From Letharia columbiana (taxonomy: Eukaryota > Ascomycota > Lecanoromycetes > Lecanorales > Parmeliaceae): 64,000 nucleotides of DNA. The notes below the pieces were generated by a model that saw only the letters and a list, made by a program, of their open reading frames with translations, was not told the DNA's origin and did not search any database. Positions 14,598 through 25,784 of the stretch are shown in pieces. Positions within the stretch are counted from its first letter, which is position 1. Each line of letters starts with the position of its first letter. Made by a program: the position numbers and the translations under genes. The stretch spans positions 186,001 through 250,000 of the forward strand of contig NW_023501079.1 in the NCBI RefSeq assembly GCF_014066305.1, written 5' to 3'.

Positions 14598-17377
14598 GAG
14601 GGTTCGGATTGAGAGCTCAATTTGAGAAACGATGTTAATGGGGCTGACAGAGTGAGGACTTTCTTGTTCAGTCGCTTACTGACTAAGGTATGTAACTTAT
14701 CCTTGCTCCGAATTTGCGATCTACTATGAACAAATTCTCTTCAATACCTTTCTGGATAAGGTGAAGATGTCAAGTCATTTGCAGAAATATAATGTACATG
14801 AATTACATAATGCAGACCAATATCATGTACGAGTACCGAGTTGTAGTGCGTCTCCGCGAAGCGTGAGGAAGCGAACCCTGTCAGTCCTCAATTCCTGATT
14901 GTCTATGAGAAGAACTCGATACGTCATTGTGATGCTGTAGCGACGACAAAGCAAAGCTACCAGCCAAGATACCTGGGCCCGATTGTATCATTGTCCTCGA
15001 GTCCAGCCTCGGTGAATCTTTGCATTCATTGCCAAGTCGTAATCAAAGATCTCTTTGTCAGCTTCCACCAGACGACCGAATTTGTACCGAACTACGGAAG
15101 GAGAGGTCATAGATAGGTTGTTGAATATCTGATACAGCTAGAATTCTGCCATGTGGCACGGCCCAGCTGCCTGGAAATGTGGTTCGCGGAAGCCCACACA
15201 TGCCCGTCCTGCGCCCGCGTTCCATTCCCAGCAATCCCGGCGGAATTTCACATAGAGGCCCGGATCCTGCCCCAGCCAACAACCCCTCCCGTGGACCGGC
15301 CCAGGTCCCAAGCGTGGAATCCTCCAATCGAATCCATGGGTCGTCTACGCATGGGCCCAAGCCCTGGCGTTTCGACCCCCGATGCGTGGGCCCAGTGTGA
15401 TGAACCCTCTCATCTGAACCCTCGTACGGACACCCGTTCCAGCCAACGGACCTTGCGTATGAACCCTCATACCAGCCCGCCTGCCAGACGTATCACTGAG
15501 CTACGGATTCGAAGATCGTGGAGACGATAGTGTCACAGCGAGCGGTATGCGGAGTCCAAGGGGGAGACCGTACCGGCGTGGACTCTAGGGCGTTGGTGAA
15601 TGTCGACCTCTCCGCGCGTGAAAGTCCGGGTTTGAGTCTGGTGAGGGGTAGGGTGAGCTGGGGAGGTCGCTTTTCATGGTGCACAGTGGTTGGGTTTTTT
15701 CACCCGGGGTTTGTTGTGCATGTTTGGATATGCGTTGACTAGAGCGATTGTAGACTTTAGATGTTTTTATGTTATGGTAGTAGGTTTGCTGAACTGCAGA
15801 CATGAGTTTTAGACGGAATGATTCTATCTTGTGTATTCTAGAAGGTTACCTTCAGCCAATATCATTAGGGTTAAGATTAAGTAAATAGACTACCACCAGC
15901 CAATAGATTTAGTATCAAAATCCTCCAAAGACCTTGTCATCGGCCCCGACTGGTGTCTATTGCCCAATATTGCAGCTCCGCCGTCCTTCGCTTATCAGGA
16001 AATTAGATCAGAATCCTCGGCCCATTACTTTGCAATCTCCTTACAACGGGGACTCTCTTGCAGAATCACATTCATCGGTAAGACTGTGCTTTCTTCCATA
16101 TATAAAATCGGCAGCGCAGTCGTGATCTTTTCCGAGCCCACTTCCGATACCCAGGCGCAATCTTCTTTGGAGCTCTGACTTTTACGAATGTCCGATTCAT
16201 GTAGCGACCTGATGCCAACAACTGGCTCCTGGGACCCAATGAATGGGTAGGCTGGCAGCTCCATCTGCTTGCCAGCTTTGTTGCGTCTCTCCTTCTCGCG
16301 GTTATACAGGTCTGTCGCACGGCACGCGATCACGAAGACTACAAGATGGAGAGTATTACCGTGACTTCAGCATCACGCCAGAAATTTAGTGCTCTTTGGA
16401 CAAAGGTGAACACCGCATACGCCATTGAGTAAGCCCCTGCAAATGCAGTCATTTCTAGATCCCACACGGGATGGATCAACCTCTCCCAACTCGCCGATAC
16501 CGGACCATTAAAGCATCACTGGTAGGGACGAGACATCCTTGGCCTCCGGACCAGAAGCTTGCGCTCAGCATTCCAAGTGGACAGGACATAGCAATGGCCA
16601 GGAAACGGAGCAGGTCGAGGCTAAGGAGCCAGCCCGGGTGCAATGGAGATGTGCTGAATCTGCGTCGAATAAGGCATAATAATGTCCAGCAGAGGGATAA
16701 TAATACCTGGCGTTGAGAGTTGCATCAGCGAGGATCGGGAGACGGCTATGATGGACTGATGAAGAGGAGAATTACAGAGGCTAGGGCTAGGCCTTCTGAT
16801 CAATAGCCATTTGTAAGATCGTCTGGCCAGTCTTTACAGTTGGAGAGTACCAGCGAAATAACGAAGCAAACCGTTGATACACGTGCTAAAATTAGCTGAA
16901 TGTGGCGAGGGATGAGGTGTTCAACTGCCAATCGAAATGTTCATTGAGAGACTTGGATTCTGTCAACATGGTGGGAGCCAATGTTTGCAAGCTGGACCGA
17001 ACGAGATAGATTGGGGAAGGTTGTCGTCGCGAAACGATAGCTACATAAGGGTATTGGGGTTGCATCTTGGAGATTGATGCGATGGCGCTAGGAGAAATAT
17101 GCGCCGGGCTGTAGAAGGCCAAAGGCGTGTCACAGCTATTATTTTCAGTAGGCCACGAAGCGCAAGGACAATGTTTCAAATATCAACTTCAACGGCAGGG
17201 AAAAGGTGTCCGCAACGATTGCGCGAGAAATAATAGCATCATTTATTATTAACATGACGGCTCTGCTGAAGCATGACATGCGCCCTCTTCCTCAGCTTCG
17301 AAACTTGAGGTCTTCAAGCAGTGCTTGAAGTATTTACCTAGTTGATACTGTTGGCAATTGCACCAAAAATTGATCTG
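14598..17377. other. long gene-poor region
   Basis: About 2.8 kb in which I recognise no gene. The stretch 15150-15530 has overlapping Pro/Ser-rich open frames in two registers, one ending with a repeated YEPSYQP-like pattern near 15430-15500, but no start, splice structure or domain convinces me. The rest has frequent stops. Confidence 0.45.
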
Positions 17378-17509
17378 TACTCGTACAATCCAGAAGTGAG
17401 TTCTTTGATAGAGCGAGGACACCAACAAATCCTTCCACTTAGCCGAATATCGGGTAATTTGTTGGTGTCCTCACTCTATCAAAGAACTCACTTCTGGATG
17501 ATACGAGTA
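17378..17509. repeat. 53-bp inverted repeat (long hairpin), MITE-like
   Basis: The left arm 17378-17430 and right arm 17457-17509 are reverse complements with about three mismatches, around a 26-nt loop. One mismatch is C on one arm against T on the other, compatible with a C-to-T change. No protein is encoded. It could be a small foldback element or a remnant of terminal inverted repeats. Confidence 0.85.
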
Positions 17510-17568
17510 TGGTTGGAAAAGTTGGAAAAAGGTCAGAACTCTGCCGTGAATTCCAACATATCTTTCTC

Positions 17569-17647
17569 TAAGACTATTTCGCGAGAGCAAAACTAGAGCT
17601 AAGATATCTTATATAAGACTATTTCGCGAGAGCGAGATTAGAGCTAA
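17569..17647. repeat. two 34-bp direct repeats, 45-bp period
   Basis: Copies at 17569-17602 and 17614-17647 share the core TAAGACTATTTCGCGAGAGC and differ at a few bases. They lie at the edge of an AT-rich block (17600-17745). Confidence 0.75.
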
Positions 17648-17745
17648 AGTAAATATTTACACTAGATATTTATAATTAAGTAGTCTATACTTTTATAACT
17701 ATTACACTTATTAATAACATACTCCTTATTATAATGTAGAAGGCC
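17648..17745. other. AT-rich block
   Basis: A stretch dominated by A and T with stops in all frames. This is the composition expected of repeat-induced point mutation (RIP) on an old transposon, but no element can be identified. Confidence 0.45.
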
Positions 17746-17854
17746 TATAAAGAATGAAAAATGAAAAATGAAAATCCGTTGGTTGACCCCCCGGTCCAAA
17801 TGGGTTCCCGTATCAAGAGTCTTAAGTTTGGGGTGAAGGGCCCGTTCTCGCTGT

Positions 17855-17933
17855 TGTTGGGGGTATTAAGTTCGTGTTAGGTTCGATTCCTAATGGCGCT
17901 GGTACAATGATGTTGCGGTGTTTCTCATTTTCT
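17855..17933 (+). repeat. tRNA-like dispersed repeat, copy 1
   Basis: A 79-nt segment similar to 18080-18158. It contains a perfect tRNA-type T arm: 5-bp stem TTAGG/CCTAA around TTCGATT, which is also a Pol III B-box match (GGTTCGATTCC). I cannot fold a full tRNA around it: no matching 5' acceptor strand is visible. Confidence 0.6.
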
Positions 17934-18079
17934 GGTAGCGCTATTAGCCTCAGATTTTTAAGATTCTTAACCGGGAATAGTCGTTGGTTCGAATTCCGTG
18001 CGATGCATTGATTTGCAAAGCGAAATGTTCGTTGGTTAATTTACCGTCCAGGGCGGACGCCTGTTGGTTGTGGTCGTAT

Positions 18080-18158
18080 TGTTAGAGGTATTGAGTTCGT
18101 ATTAAGTGCGATTCCTAATGGCGCTGGCATAATGATGTTGCGGTGCTTTTTATTTTCT
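18080..18158 (+). repeat. tRNA-like dispersed repeat, copy 2
   Basis: A diverged second copy of 17855-17933. The TCCTAATGGCGCTGG and ATGATGTTGCGGTG blocks are conserved, but the B box is degraded (TTCG reads TGCG). Confidence 0.6.
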
Positions 18159-18615
18159 CCCGCCGGTTCATCTCTTGGCTCAAAGTCTAAACCTATTATA
18201 GCTAGTGAGAAGACATGTGTCAAAGCCGGTAAAAGCTTGCTCCCAACAAGCCTTTTCGGGTGGCGTAAGAGTAAAGAACCTTAGGTAGCTTAGCTAGCCA
18301 AGATATCAGTCTGAGATCCATCAAACATCTACATGTACACACGGAAAATAACTATACGGTATTATTTATAACAACAACACTGTCAGTAAATTGTTTGATT
18401 CATTTCAATAGGCCCCCCCCCAACCTAGAATTAAGACCTGAAACCATTCATGCCCCCTTTCTCCCCCTTACCTGCCCTTTTCTAACGTAAGCATCCCCCC
18501 GGCTGAGTCCCTAACCCCGCCCCGATGTTTCCTTCTGCTTACTTGGCTTTTGTCCTCCGCTTTTACCCATCATGTCTTCTCCTGCCTCTCTCTCTCTCAT
18601 CCTCCATGCCTTCTC

Positions 18616-21314
18616 ATGTTCTCTCCGCCCCTCACCTTCTACGGTGCTACGGCCATCTACATCTCCTCCCATTTCCTCATCCATATCCTGTCCACTACCT
18701 TTCGTGTGCCCTACCTTCATTCTGACTGGCTCTGCTGGTCCTTCCTCCTCCTTGCTGCCAAATTCATCCTTCCTCCCAAGCATGATGGTCAAGATGCCAA
18801 CACACAACAATCAGATAAACTGGCTCTGGCTGTTGCTGCTGTGTGCGCCTTTCGTACCATAGGTGGAGTCGACTGGGCGCTCGTATGTCCTGCTATCTCG
18901 CTTGCCTGCGCACCCACTTACTCTCTTGCGCTTATAGCCACTACTCACGCCCTTGTCTCTGCTCATCACACAACAAGCTTCTAACAAAACCCTTCAAGTC
19001 GAGTCGCTCGAGAAGGCTCAGCCGGTCGGAACGGTCGCCTACCGTGGACTCTTTTCTTTGACATCAGCCCCGGCCCTTGCTCTTATCCCAGCCGTACTGT
19101 CTGCAACTTGGCTTCTACCAGCACCGTATTCAGCATGGCAGATTTGCGCCGGAGTCACTTTCGCCCTCGTCCTAATAGTGGCCTACATGTTGATTCACGA
19201 ACAAACGGACGAACCGTTGTCAGAGCAGGACGCGGACCGGATACCTTTACCGTCTCCTGCAGCATCATGGCGGGCCTTAGCTGTACTGACCATAATGTTG
19301 CTGATTGCGCCCAAAACCTTCTCGCCAACAAAGTTTTCCGAGCCAGTCACCTTGGTTGTCGTTGCGATGCTGAAGTCTGTACAGTGGGTGATGGTTATGG
19401 AATTGGTCAGTCTCCCCTGTTTCACTCGGTTGCTTTCTCTGACGGCCTGGATAGGTGCGCAAAGGATTCTTGACGCCCCTTACGACAACTTCGACGTTTG
19501 CTGTCAGCACCATACGAACCTTCCATTTGCAAGCTACAACGGGAAGAGCTGGACTTGTTGCTAGCGTCGCCCTCATCAGTCTTTTTCAGACACACAGATT
19601 CGTTCAAAAAACGTCCTACAACCGGAGGATACTGTCAGCTATCGGCGGCGTATTCGTGCTGGGATTGGTCCTAAACCAGCCTATGTCTGATAACCGCGCA
19701 TTGCAAGGGACGTGGATGGGCTCTCTCGTTGCAGGTAACGAACCGCATCCAATCGAATTGCTGGTCAATGAAGCGAATGAAGAGTTCAAGTCCATGGTTG
19801 AAGGTCAGTCCAAGACGCTGCCGGATGCTATTGCAGAATACAAGAGAAGATACCGTATGGAACCGCCGCCGGGATTTGATCTCTGGTTCAAGCTTGCCAT
19901 TGAATCAAAGTGTACGATAGTGGATAACTTCGATACCGTTATGCAGTCTCTGGAACCCTTCTGGGGCATTACCGCAAAAGAGATGCGAGCAAGAGCCGAC
20001 ATGTTTACACAGGTTCCCCTAGCCAAGTGGGCTTTAAGAGGCAAAAAGCCCGTCAAGCTGAAGGACTCGCTGGTGTTGGGGGGTTTCAACGAAGTGCTTG
20101 GCGCGTGGTTGGAGCGTTTCAAGGACATTCTTCCTGACGTGGAGATAACCATCAATGGCCTTGCCGAACCCAGAGTGATAGTACCAAATGACAGACTAGA
20201 TCATCTCATCCGAACATGTCCGAGGGTAGACCCCACAGCAACCGACGACCAACAAAGAAAGCCGCTCGAAATAATGGATCTGGGGAAGGATAAGTCATGG
20301 CAAATAGGCACAAGATCATGTCCCGAGAACTCTCCCAGTCGATCTATTTTGCTACCTGCGGAGGAAGAAGGGTTGCAATTCATCAGGAACGTCACCAAAA
20401 GCAAAGACGTATGCGAAGCGCCGGAGGCTGCCATGTCCCACGCAATGTTCCTCGCGCCTTACAATTTGAAAGTCACAGATACCCTGGTACCGGTTTTCTC
20501 CCATGGTAAACCATCTTCATCTCAGGATATCCTCTACCCCAGTCCGGATTACATTGAGGGTTACCACAAGAGTAATTACAACGAGACCGAGGATCCATTG
20601 TGGGAGAATAAAACCAATCAACTGTATTGGACCGGCAGTGACACCGGAGGCTACGCGTCAGGAGACAATTGGCGTCACTTTCACCGCCAACGCTTCGTCG
20701 ACATGGTCACGAACAGTAACAACGAGATCTCCGTACTCAAGCGTGTCCAGTCTGGTCGGTTCGGCAAATCCACTCGCTGGGAGGAGCGCAAACAAACGAT
20801 GGCCAGCCTCTCTGACCTTGTACACGTTCATTTCACCTCCATGGATATTTGCGCGGGATCGGCTTGCTTCGAAGAGAAGCAGGCTCTACCTGTCGGGAAG
20901 GGAGAGAATAGATCTGCAGGCTACGGTTCGAAATTCCTCTTTGATGTTGACGGCATGGGCCGAACCGAGCGCTACTATCGTCTATTGGGCTCCAGAAGTA
21001 CTGTCTTCAAGCAGACTATGTATCAAGAGTGGCACGATGACCGCATCGTGCCCTGGGTTCACTTTGTACCGGTCAGCTTGGGCATGCGAGAATTGCCTGA
21101 GATATTGAACTTCATGGCGAAAGATGAAAAGGGTCAGGTGATTGCTAAGAACATTGCTGATGCGGGCAGGAGATGGCAGCAGACTGCATTGAGGGAGGAG
21201 GATATGGATCTGGCGTTTTTAAGGATTATGCTGGAGTATGCAAGGCTAACAAGCGATGAAAGGGACCAAAGTGGGATGTGTCCCCGGGGTAGGGTAAGAG
21301 TCACCGGCAGATGA
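18616..21314 (+). CDS. GT90 (CAP10/CAP64-type) glycosyltransferase with multi-pass N-terminus
   Basis: Three exons, 18616-18882, 18938-19405 and 19455-21314, with in-frame introns of 55 and 49 nt, give 864 aa. The first 270 or so residues hold several hydrophobic segments (for example AIYISSHFLIHIL, the segment around PALALIPAVLSATWLLPAPY, and the one around ICAGVTFALVLIVAY), so the protein should sit in an endomembrane with several helices. The C-terminal 450 residues match GT90: WRHFHRQRFVDM, a KFLFDVDGMGRTERYYRLL block and VPWVHFVPVS near the end. Known GT90 members transfer sugars such as xylose to cell-surface polysaccharides or glycans; the acceptor here is unknown. The start is inferred: the ATG at 18616 is the first in the open frame. 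Confidence 0.88.
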
Positions 21315-22477
21315 CGACTCGTCTTGCGATTACCATGGAAGAAAGAGGAGTATAGTGGGTGCGTCGGAAGCTTTATACCCTATTTGCTATCATGCCTTGT
21401 AAGAATATTAGCGCCGAGCATTTCGAGGCAAGACCAAGTTGAGGCTCTAAGTCTTGAAACCCTTCGTTCTGCCCCATTCAACGAACTCAAGCGTTTCGGC
21501 GTCCTATCGAGTGGCAGTCCCAAGACGACAGTCAGGTATAGGTTCGGCCACTCACTGCCACCATGGTCCAAGACTTAAAGTACAAGGACCGTCGTAGAGG
21601 TAGCAGCCATGGTAGGCTGCATCAGTAGATTCGCAGTTCGCAACTCCTCTCCAGTCCAGAAGTACGCTTTTTGCGGTAGATTTTGCTTTGAACATGAATC
21701 CGTGTTGATGTATGAAAGCGCCACCAGATTTTCAATGACGCGAAAATTGACTCCATCCCCAGCGCAAAGGAAGTTGCGACGCGGACGACCGACGACTACA
21801 ACCTCACAGACACATAGATTGTTGACGCTCTTGGGTTCGCTGGGTCAGACCTTGCGAGGGATGAACCGATGACCTGACATACAGGGGAAGGGAGACCATG
21901 TTTTCGGAGAGCAAGTTGTAAGAGGTGTGAGGGGTATGTGGCTGGGAAGAAGGGAGAGACCTGGCAGCTTTGGTATGGGAACTTGGTTCTACTTCGTTAC
22001 AGGGCGAGGAGGGAGGGTTTGTTCCAGGTCTGTTGTGCAAATGATAGACTTGGGCAACTTTGAAGGGATGGGAGAGGACAGAAAGTCATCAGAAGAGGGG
22101 CAAAGACGATTCTATACGGTGATTGAAACTATGAACATATAGAGCGATGAGTTAAAAAGGTGGATGCACTCAGTCCACCATGTGAAGGCAAAGGGAGATG
22201 AAACAAATGTCTAGGGAAGTGAACGCTGCAGACACATAAGTGACAAAAACGCAAAAACATACAGCAGTTAGTATTCGCTGGTCGTCACCGACCCAACTAC
22301 TAATTAACCGATCTGAGGCTTATCTTTGGCTGAGCGGACGGGAAGCCGAGTTCTCAACAGTCTGTGGCCGTATGTGAAAGAGACCTTTCTATTTAATTAT
22401 ATAAATAAATTACATTCAAGTCTTCGTCTAAACCTCAAATCCTACACCTCTCTTCAAACCTCATCCTTAGGGGAAGA
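21315..22477. other. intergenic, no gene recognised
   Basis: This follows the GT90 gene. Short open frames only, with purine-rich sequence around 21870-22100. Nothing supported. Confidence 0.5.
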
Positions 22478-22768
22478 AGACCCTAGGGAAGCTCACAAAC
22501 GTGAAGGTGAGAGTATGAAAATTTCACCAGTGACCTGACTTGACGGGATCTAAAGCCCAGTGTGTTGAAAGCTGACCGCTGAATGGGAAGGGCGATTTAG
22601 AAAATCTATCAGCATTCCAGCTATGGATAGAGAACCCTAAGGAAGCTCTCGAACGTGAAGGTGAGAGCTTGAACATTCCGCTAGTGACCTGACTTGACGG
22701 GATCTAAAGCCCAGTGTGTTAAAAGCTGACCTTGAACGTGAAGAGCGATTTAGAAAATCTCTCAACAT
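22478..22768. repeat. two tandem copies of a 138-bp repeat
   Basis: Copy 1 runs about 22478-22615 and copy 2 about 22631-22768. They share a long block beginning GTGACCTGACTTGACGGGAT and the end GCGATTTAGAAAATCT, and differ by scattered substitutions and small indels. No protein is evident in any frame. Confidence 0.8.
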
Positions 22769-23160
22769 ATCAGCCAGAGAACTCAATCATTCCAAATGAC
22801 CTTGTACAACGTCTGGTAACCGGAGCAGGAGCAGGCAGTTCAGTCGTCTCCTCTTCCATAGGACAAAACAAGAGGGTTTCTCTCACTGAAAGATGCGAGG
22901 GTTGATCAATAAATGCCTGGCAAACTATTGAGCATTGAGGAGTTTCCCCCAAAAGGATGCTAGGATACTCAAGCAAAGGCGTATCCTCGGGATGATCCAA
23001 GCAGAGCCGCGTCTGGCAATGTGTCGAGCAAAGCAGGAAACTGGGAGCGCTAAGACCTAAGCGAGAGTACACAAAAGTGAAGTGTGGGCTCATGAAACCC
23101 CTCACAACTTCACCCAACTCATACTCGGACACCGGTACAATCAGCCGCCAGCCTTCGAAG

Positions 23161-24253
23161 ATGACACGCCAGGTAATACAGGATCTCTTGCCCTTGTCTA
23201 ACATGTATGTGCTACTGACGTGAGTTTAGAACCCGATCGTCCTCGATGACGAGGCCATAGAACGCCCTCCGTACACTGGCATCCAGCAGTGGGCCGCGAT
23301 GAGACAAGCCGATGGCAAAGACCCCACTGCTACCTCCAATCATACGCGTAGCATGTCTCAAGCGTCGTCAACTGCAGAGCCTGCTTCGTCTCCTAGTCCT
23401 CAGCACCGCAATGCATCGGCCTACCTTCACCTACCGGTGGCTCAACCACTACGGTCGGAACCCCCACAAGCCGCAACCGATGCACCTCAAGCCCCGGTCC
23501 GTTGGCATGTTCCACCCCAGCAGGTCTGCAAGGACGGAGCGACGCCGACCCTCGTCTGTGGTAGATACTCACCTGCCCTGAACGATCCTCCGAAGCAGCC
23601 CAGTACGAGAGGAGGCTCAGGACCGTACAAGTGTCCCCGTTGCCACGTCGGATACTCGAGGATCGACAGCGTCAGACAACATTTCCCACACTGCATCGCC
23701 TTAAACGGCAATCCTGACTGTGATTCCTGGACCGACGATGATAGTTATGCCGCTGGTGTGGCGGACCGCAGTGCTTCTAGGGTCGAGGGCAGAGTCACAC
23801 AGAAGGCACGCAAGCCGTCAGTGCAACCCAATCCTCACTTGAAATCGGTATGCTGACTGTAAGAAGGCGTACCAGGGCCACCCATCTTGTGAACCTTGGT
23901 ATTTCAGAACTGGTCATACGTATCGCCTCGCATGATCATGTGGAATTTGATGGTCTAGAGCCTTCTAGTGGAGAGGAGCAACTGTAAGAAGCACTTCCAA
24001 GGATCGTTGATCAATCTGACTCGCCGGTATAGTGGCAACGAGACAAAGGAGGACGAGGACAAGGCATGGGAAAACATAGTGAAGAACTTGGTAAGCGCGG
24101 ACGATGACTCAATGACGGCTGGTACATGGCTAATTGTCTGTGCAGAAGGAGGAGACGCGTAATGCTCAGGAGATCTCGCCTGAGACACAGGCGTTGATTG
24201 GAATGTTCAAGGAGGACGGGATGTGGGACAGCGAACCTTCGGATGAGGCCTGA
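23161..24253 (+). CDS. zinc-binding (C2H2-like) fungal protein
   Basis: Exon 1 is a 12-nt micro-exon, 23161-23172. Exon 2 is 23230-23847 and the last exon 24146-24253; a further exon 23959-24090 precedes it. These give about 289 aa in frame. The middle join is the weak point: a single 111-nt intron (23848-23958) works, but an additional small exon near 23908-23919 is possible. The protein starts MTRQNPIVLDDEAIERPPY. It is Pro/Ser-rich to about residue 125, then has one CxxC...H...C zinc finger, YKCPRCHVGYSRIDSVRQHF followed by PHC. The C-terminus is acidic and charged. Single fingers of this kind occur in fungal nuclear proteins, but function is unknown. Confidence 0.65.
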
Positions 24254-24523
24254 GGTGGCTGGGTGTTCACATGGGTGGAAGTCGCAGTGGCATCGTACAT
24301 AAAGTCTACGCATCATTTGAGCACGGTGGAGTGTGACGGCGCGGGACCCATGAGCCGTAGAAGCGCTCGTGTCAGGCATGGAAACATTTCACAGTAATGA
24401 GCGTGTACATATTCAAAGCTGGCAGGTTACGACCACCTAATTACATTCTCAGCTTACGATCGAAACACCATTGAGAGCTTCTCTGTGTAACTTCCCTAGT
24501 CGGTGAACCTCTGCGGCTCCGAC
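24254..24523. other. intergenic between convergent genes
   Basis: This 270-nt gap contains the 3' ends of the zinc-finger gene (plus) and the MYND gene (minus). No feature seen. Confidence 0.5.
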
Positions 24524-25784
24524 CTACGAAGCTCGCAGAGCCTCCTTCTCCGGATCCTTGGCCTCTTGCAGCTGCTTCTGCCTCGCCCCAACACGCTCGT
24601 CGATGAAGTCCAGAAGCTCCCCCTGCCTCTGGCGGAAGGTTTGCTCGCGCAGCTTGAGCATGGCGGAGAGTGATCCGTTCTTCGCCTGCCAGGCCTTTGA
24701 AGCGGTGCCGAAGGTCTTCGCGAATTGACGGTTCAGAGCCTTCCTCGTGGCATCCCACCCGTTCTGCTTGCTGAAACCGGCGCTGGGCAGTCTGTGGCTG
24801 TCTTGAAGATGCTTGAGGGGTCGGATCTTTCCCAGTGTTTCGATGCGGGTTTGCTGGTATGATCCCCATGGGGTGACGGGATCGTAGAAGCCGAATTGAG
24901 CACCGGTGACATCCAACGCGTAATCTTCATCCTCGTTGATGGTGATCTTGAACATGACGTGCTCAGATTTAGAGCTGTCGCTTTCGTGCCCGTCCGGCTC
25001 GATGACGACGACCCTATGCAGATTTCAGAGTCAGCATGGCTTTTGGAGGCAGGAACGCAGTTTCTAAGCTAGGTTTGGACAAACACAAGAGCATCCAGCT
25101 CTCGAAACATGGTCCTTCGGACACGGTATTGGTACTGACTAGGAAGCAATTACTTCAATGTGTGCTTACCGACGTAGATACTTGACTTTCGGAATCCGAA
25201 CCTCTGACACTTTGAACGGGACATCTGTGACATGTTAGTCTAACCGGATCACAATTGAGATTTCATCGCCGCCCTCGAGTCTTGGATCGCCGGTCGACGA
25301 TTGTAATGGGTTTCTGACCTTGGAGCATAGTCTCAACAAGAACTTGCACGTAGTCTTCAGAGCTACCACAATTCATCCAGGCCATAGCAGCCTGCTTGTC
25401 TTGATCGCTGTTCAACTGCTCCGAAGGAAATGCGTTGAATATGCTCCGATCCTTGGGCCCCTCTCGCACGTAAAGGGTTTCTTCCTTGGCTTCTAACCCT
25501 ACGACGTCCAGATCGAAGATGCGCTCGACAAGACGGAAGAACGCGAGCTGTGCTGTCTCCGCCACACGATAAAGAGATTTGCGGGCCTGAGCCTTCTTGC
25601 AATCGCTCTTGTGGTACGTCCAATCAGCTTCCTGACACTTCACGCTGCAGTACCATACAGACTCGACGTGTCCTCCTTCGGCATCTGGCGCTTGACGGCA
25701 ACCATCGCAGATTTTCGTGGCAGCTTCCCTGCAGCGGGCACAAATGTTGATTGTCTCATCTGCTTCTTCTGTAGAGGAATCCAT
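24524..25784 (-). CDS. MYND-type zinc finger protein
   Basis: Exons 25784-25319, 25224-25170 and 25013-24524 give 336 aa in frame, with introns of 94 and 156 nt. Residues about 15-62 are a MYND finger: CARC, CDGC, then VWYCSVKCQEADWTYHKSDC. MYND domains bind zinc and mediate protein-protein contacts. The rest has a conserved-looking helical segment (LYRVAETAQLAFFRLVERIF), a basic motif VRIPKVKYLRRVVVIEPDG and a lysine/glutamine-rich C-terminus. No SET domain is seen, so methyltransferase activity is not implied. The donor GTCAGA at the end of exon 1 was chosen because it is the one that keeps frame with the following exons. Confidence 0.85.

Noticed and set aside
15153..15530. Pro/Ser-rich open frame as a gene
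   Set aside because: Overlapping open frames in several registers reflect composition; no conserved motif, start context or splice signals.
17940..18010. Candidate tRNA gene around GGTTCGAATTCC
   Set aside because: A D-arm-like GGTAGCGC and a B box are present, but the T stem and acceptor stem do not pair, so I treat it as part of the tRNA-like repeat region.
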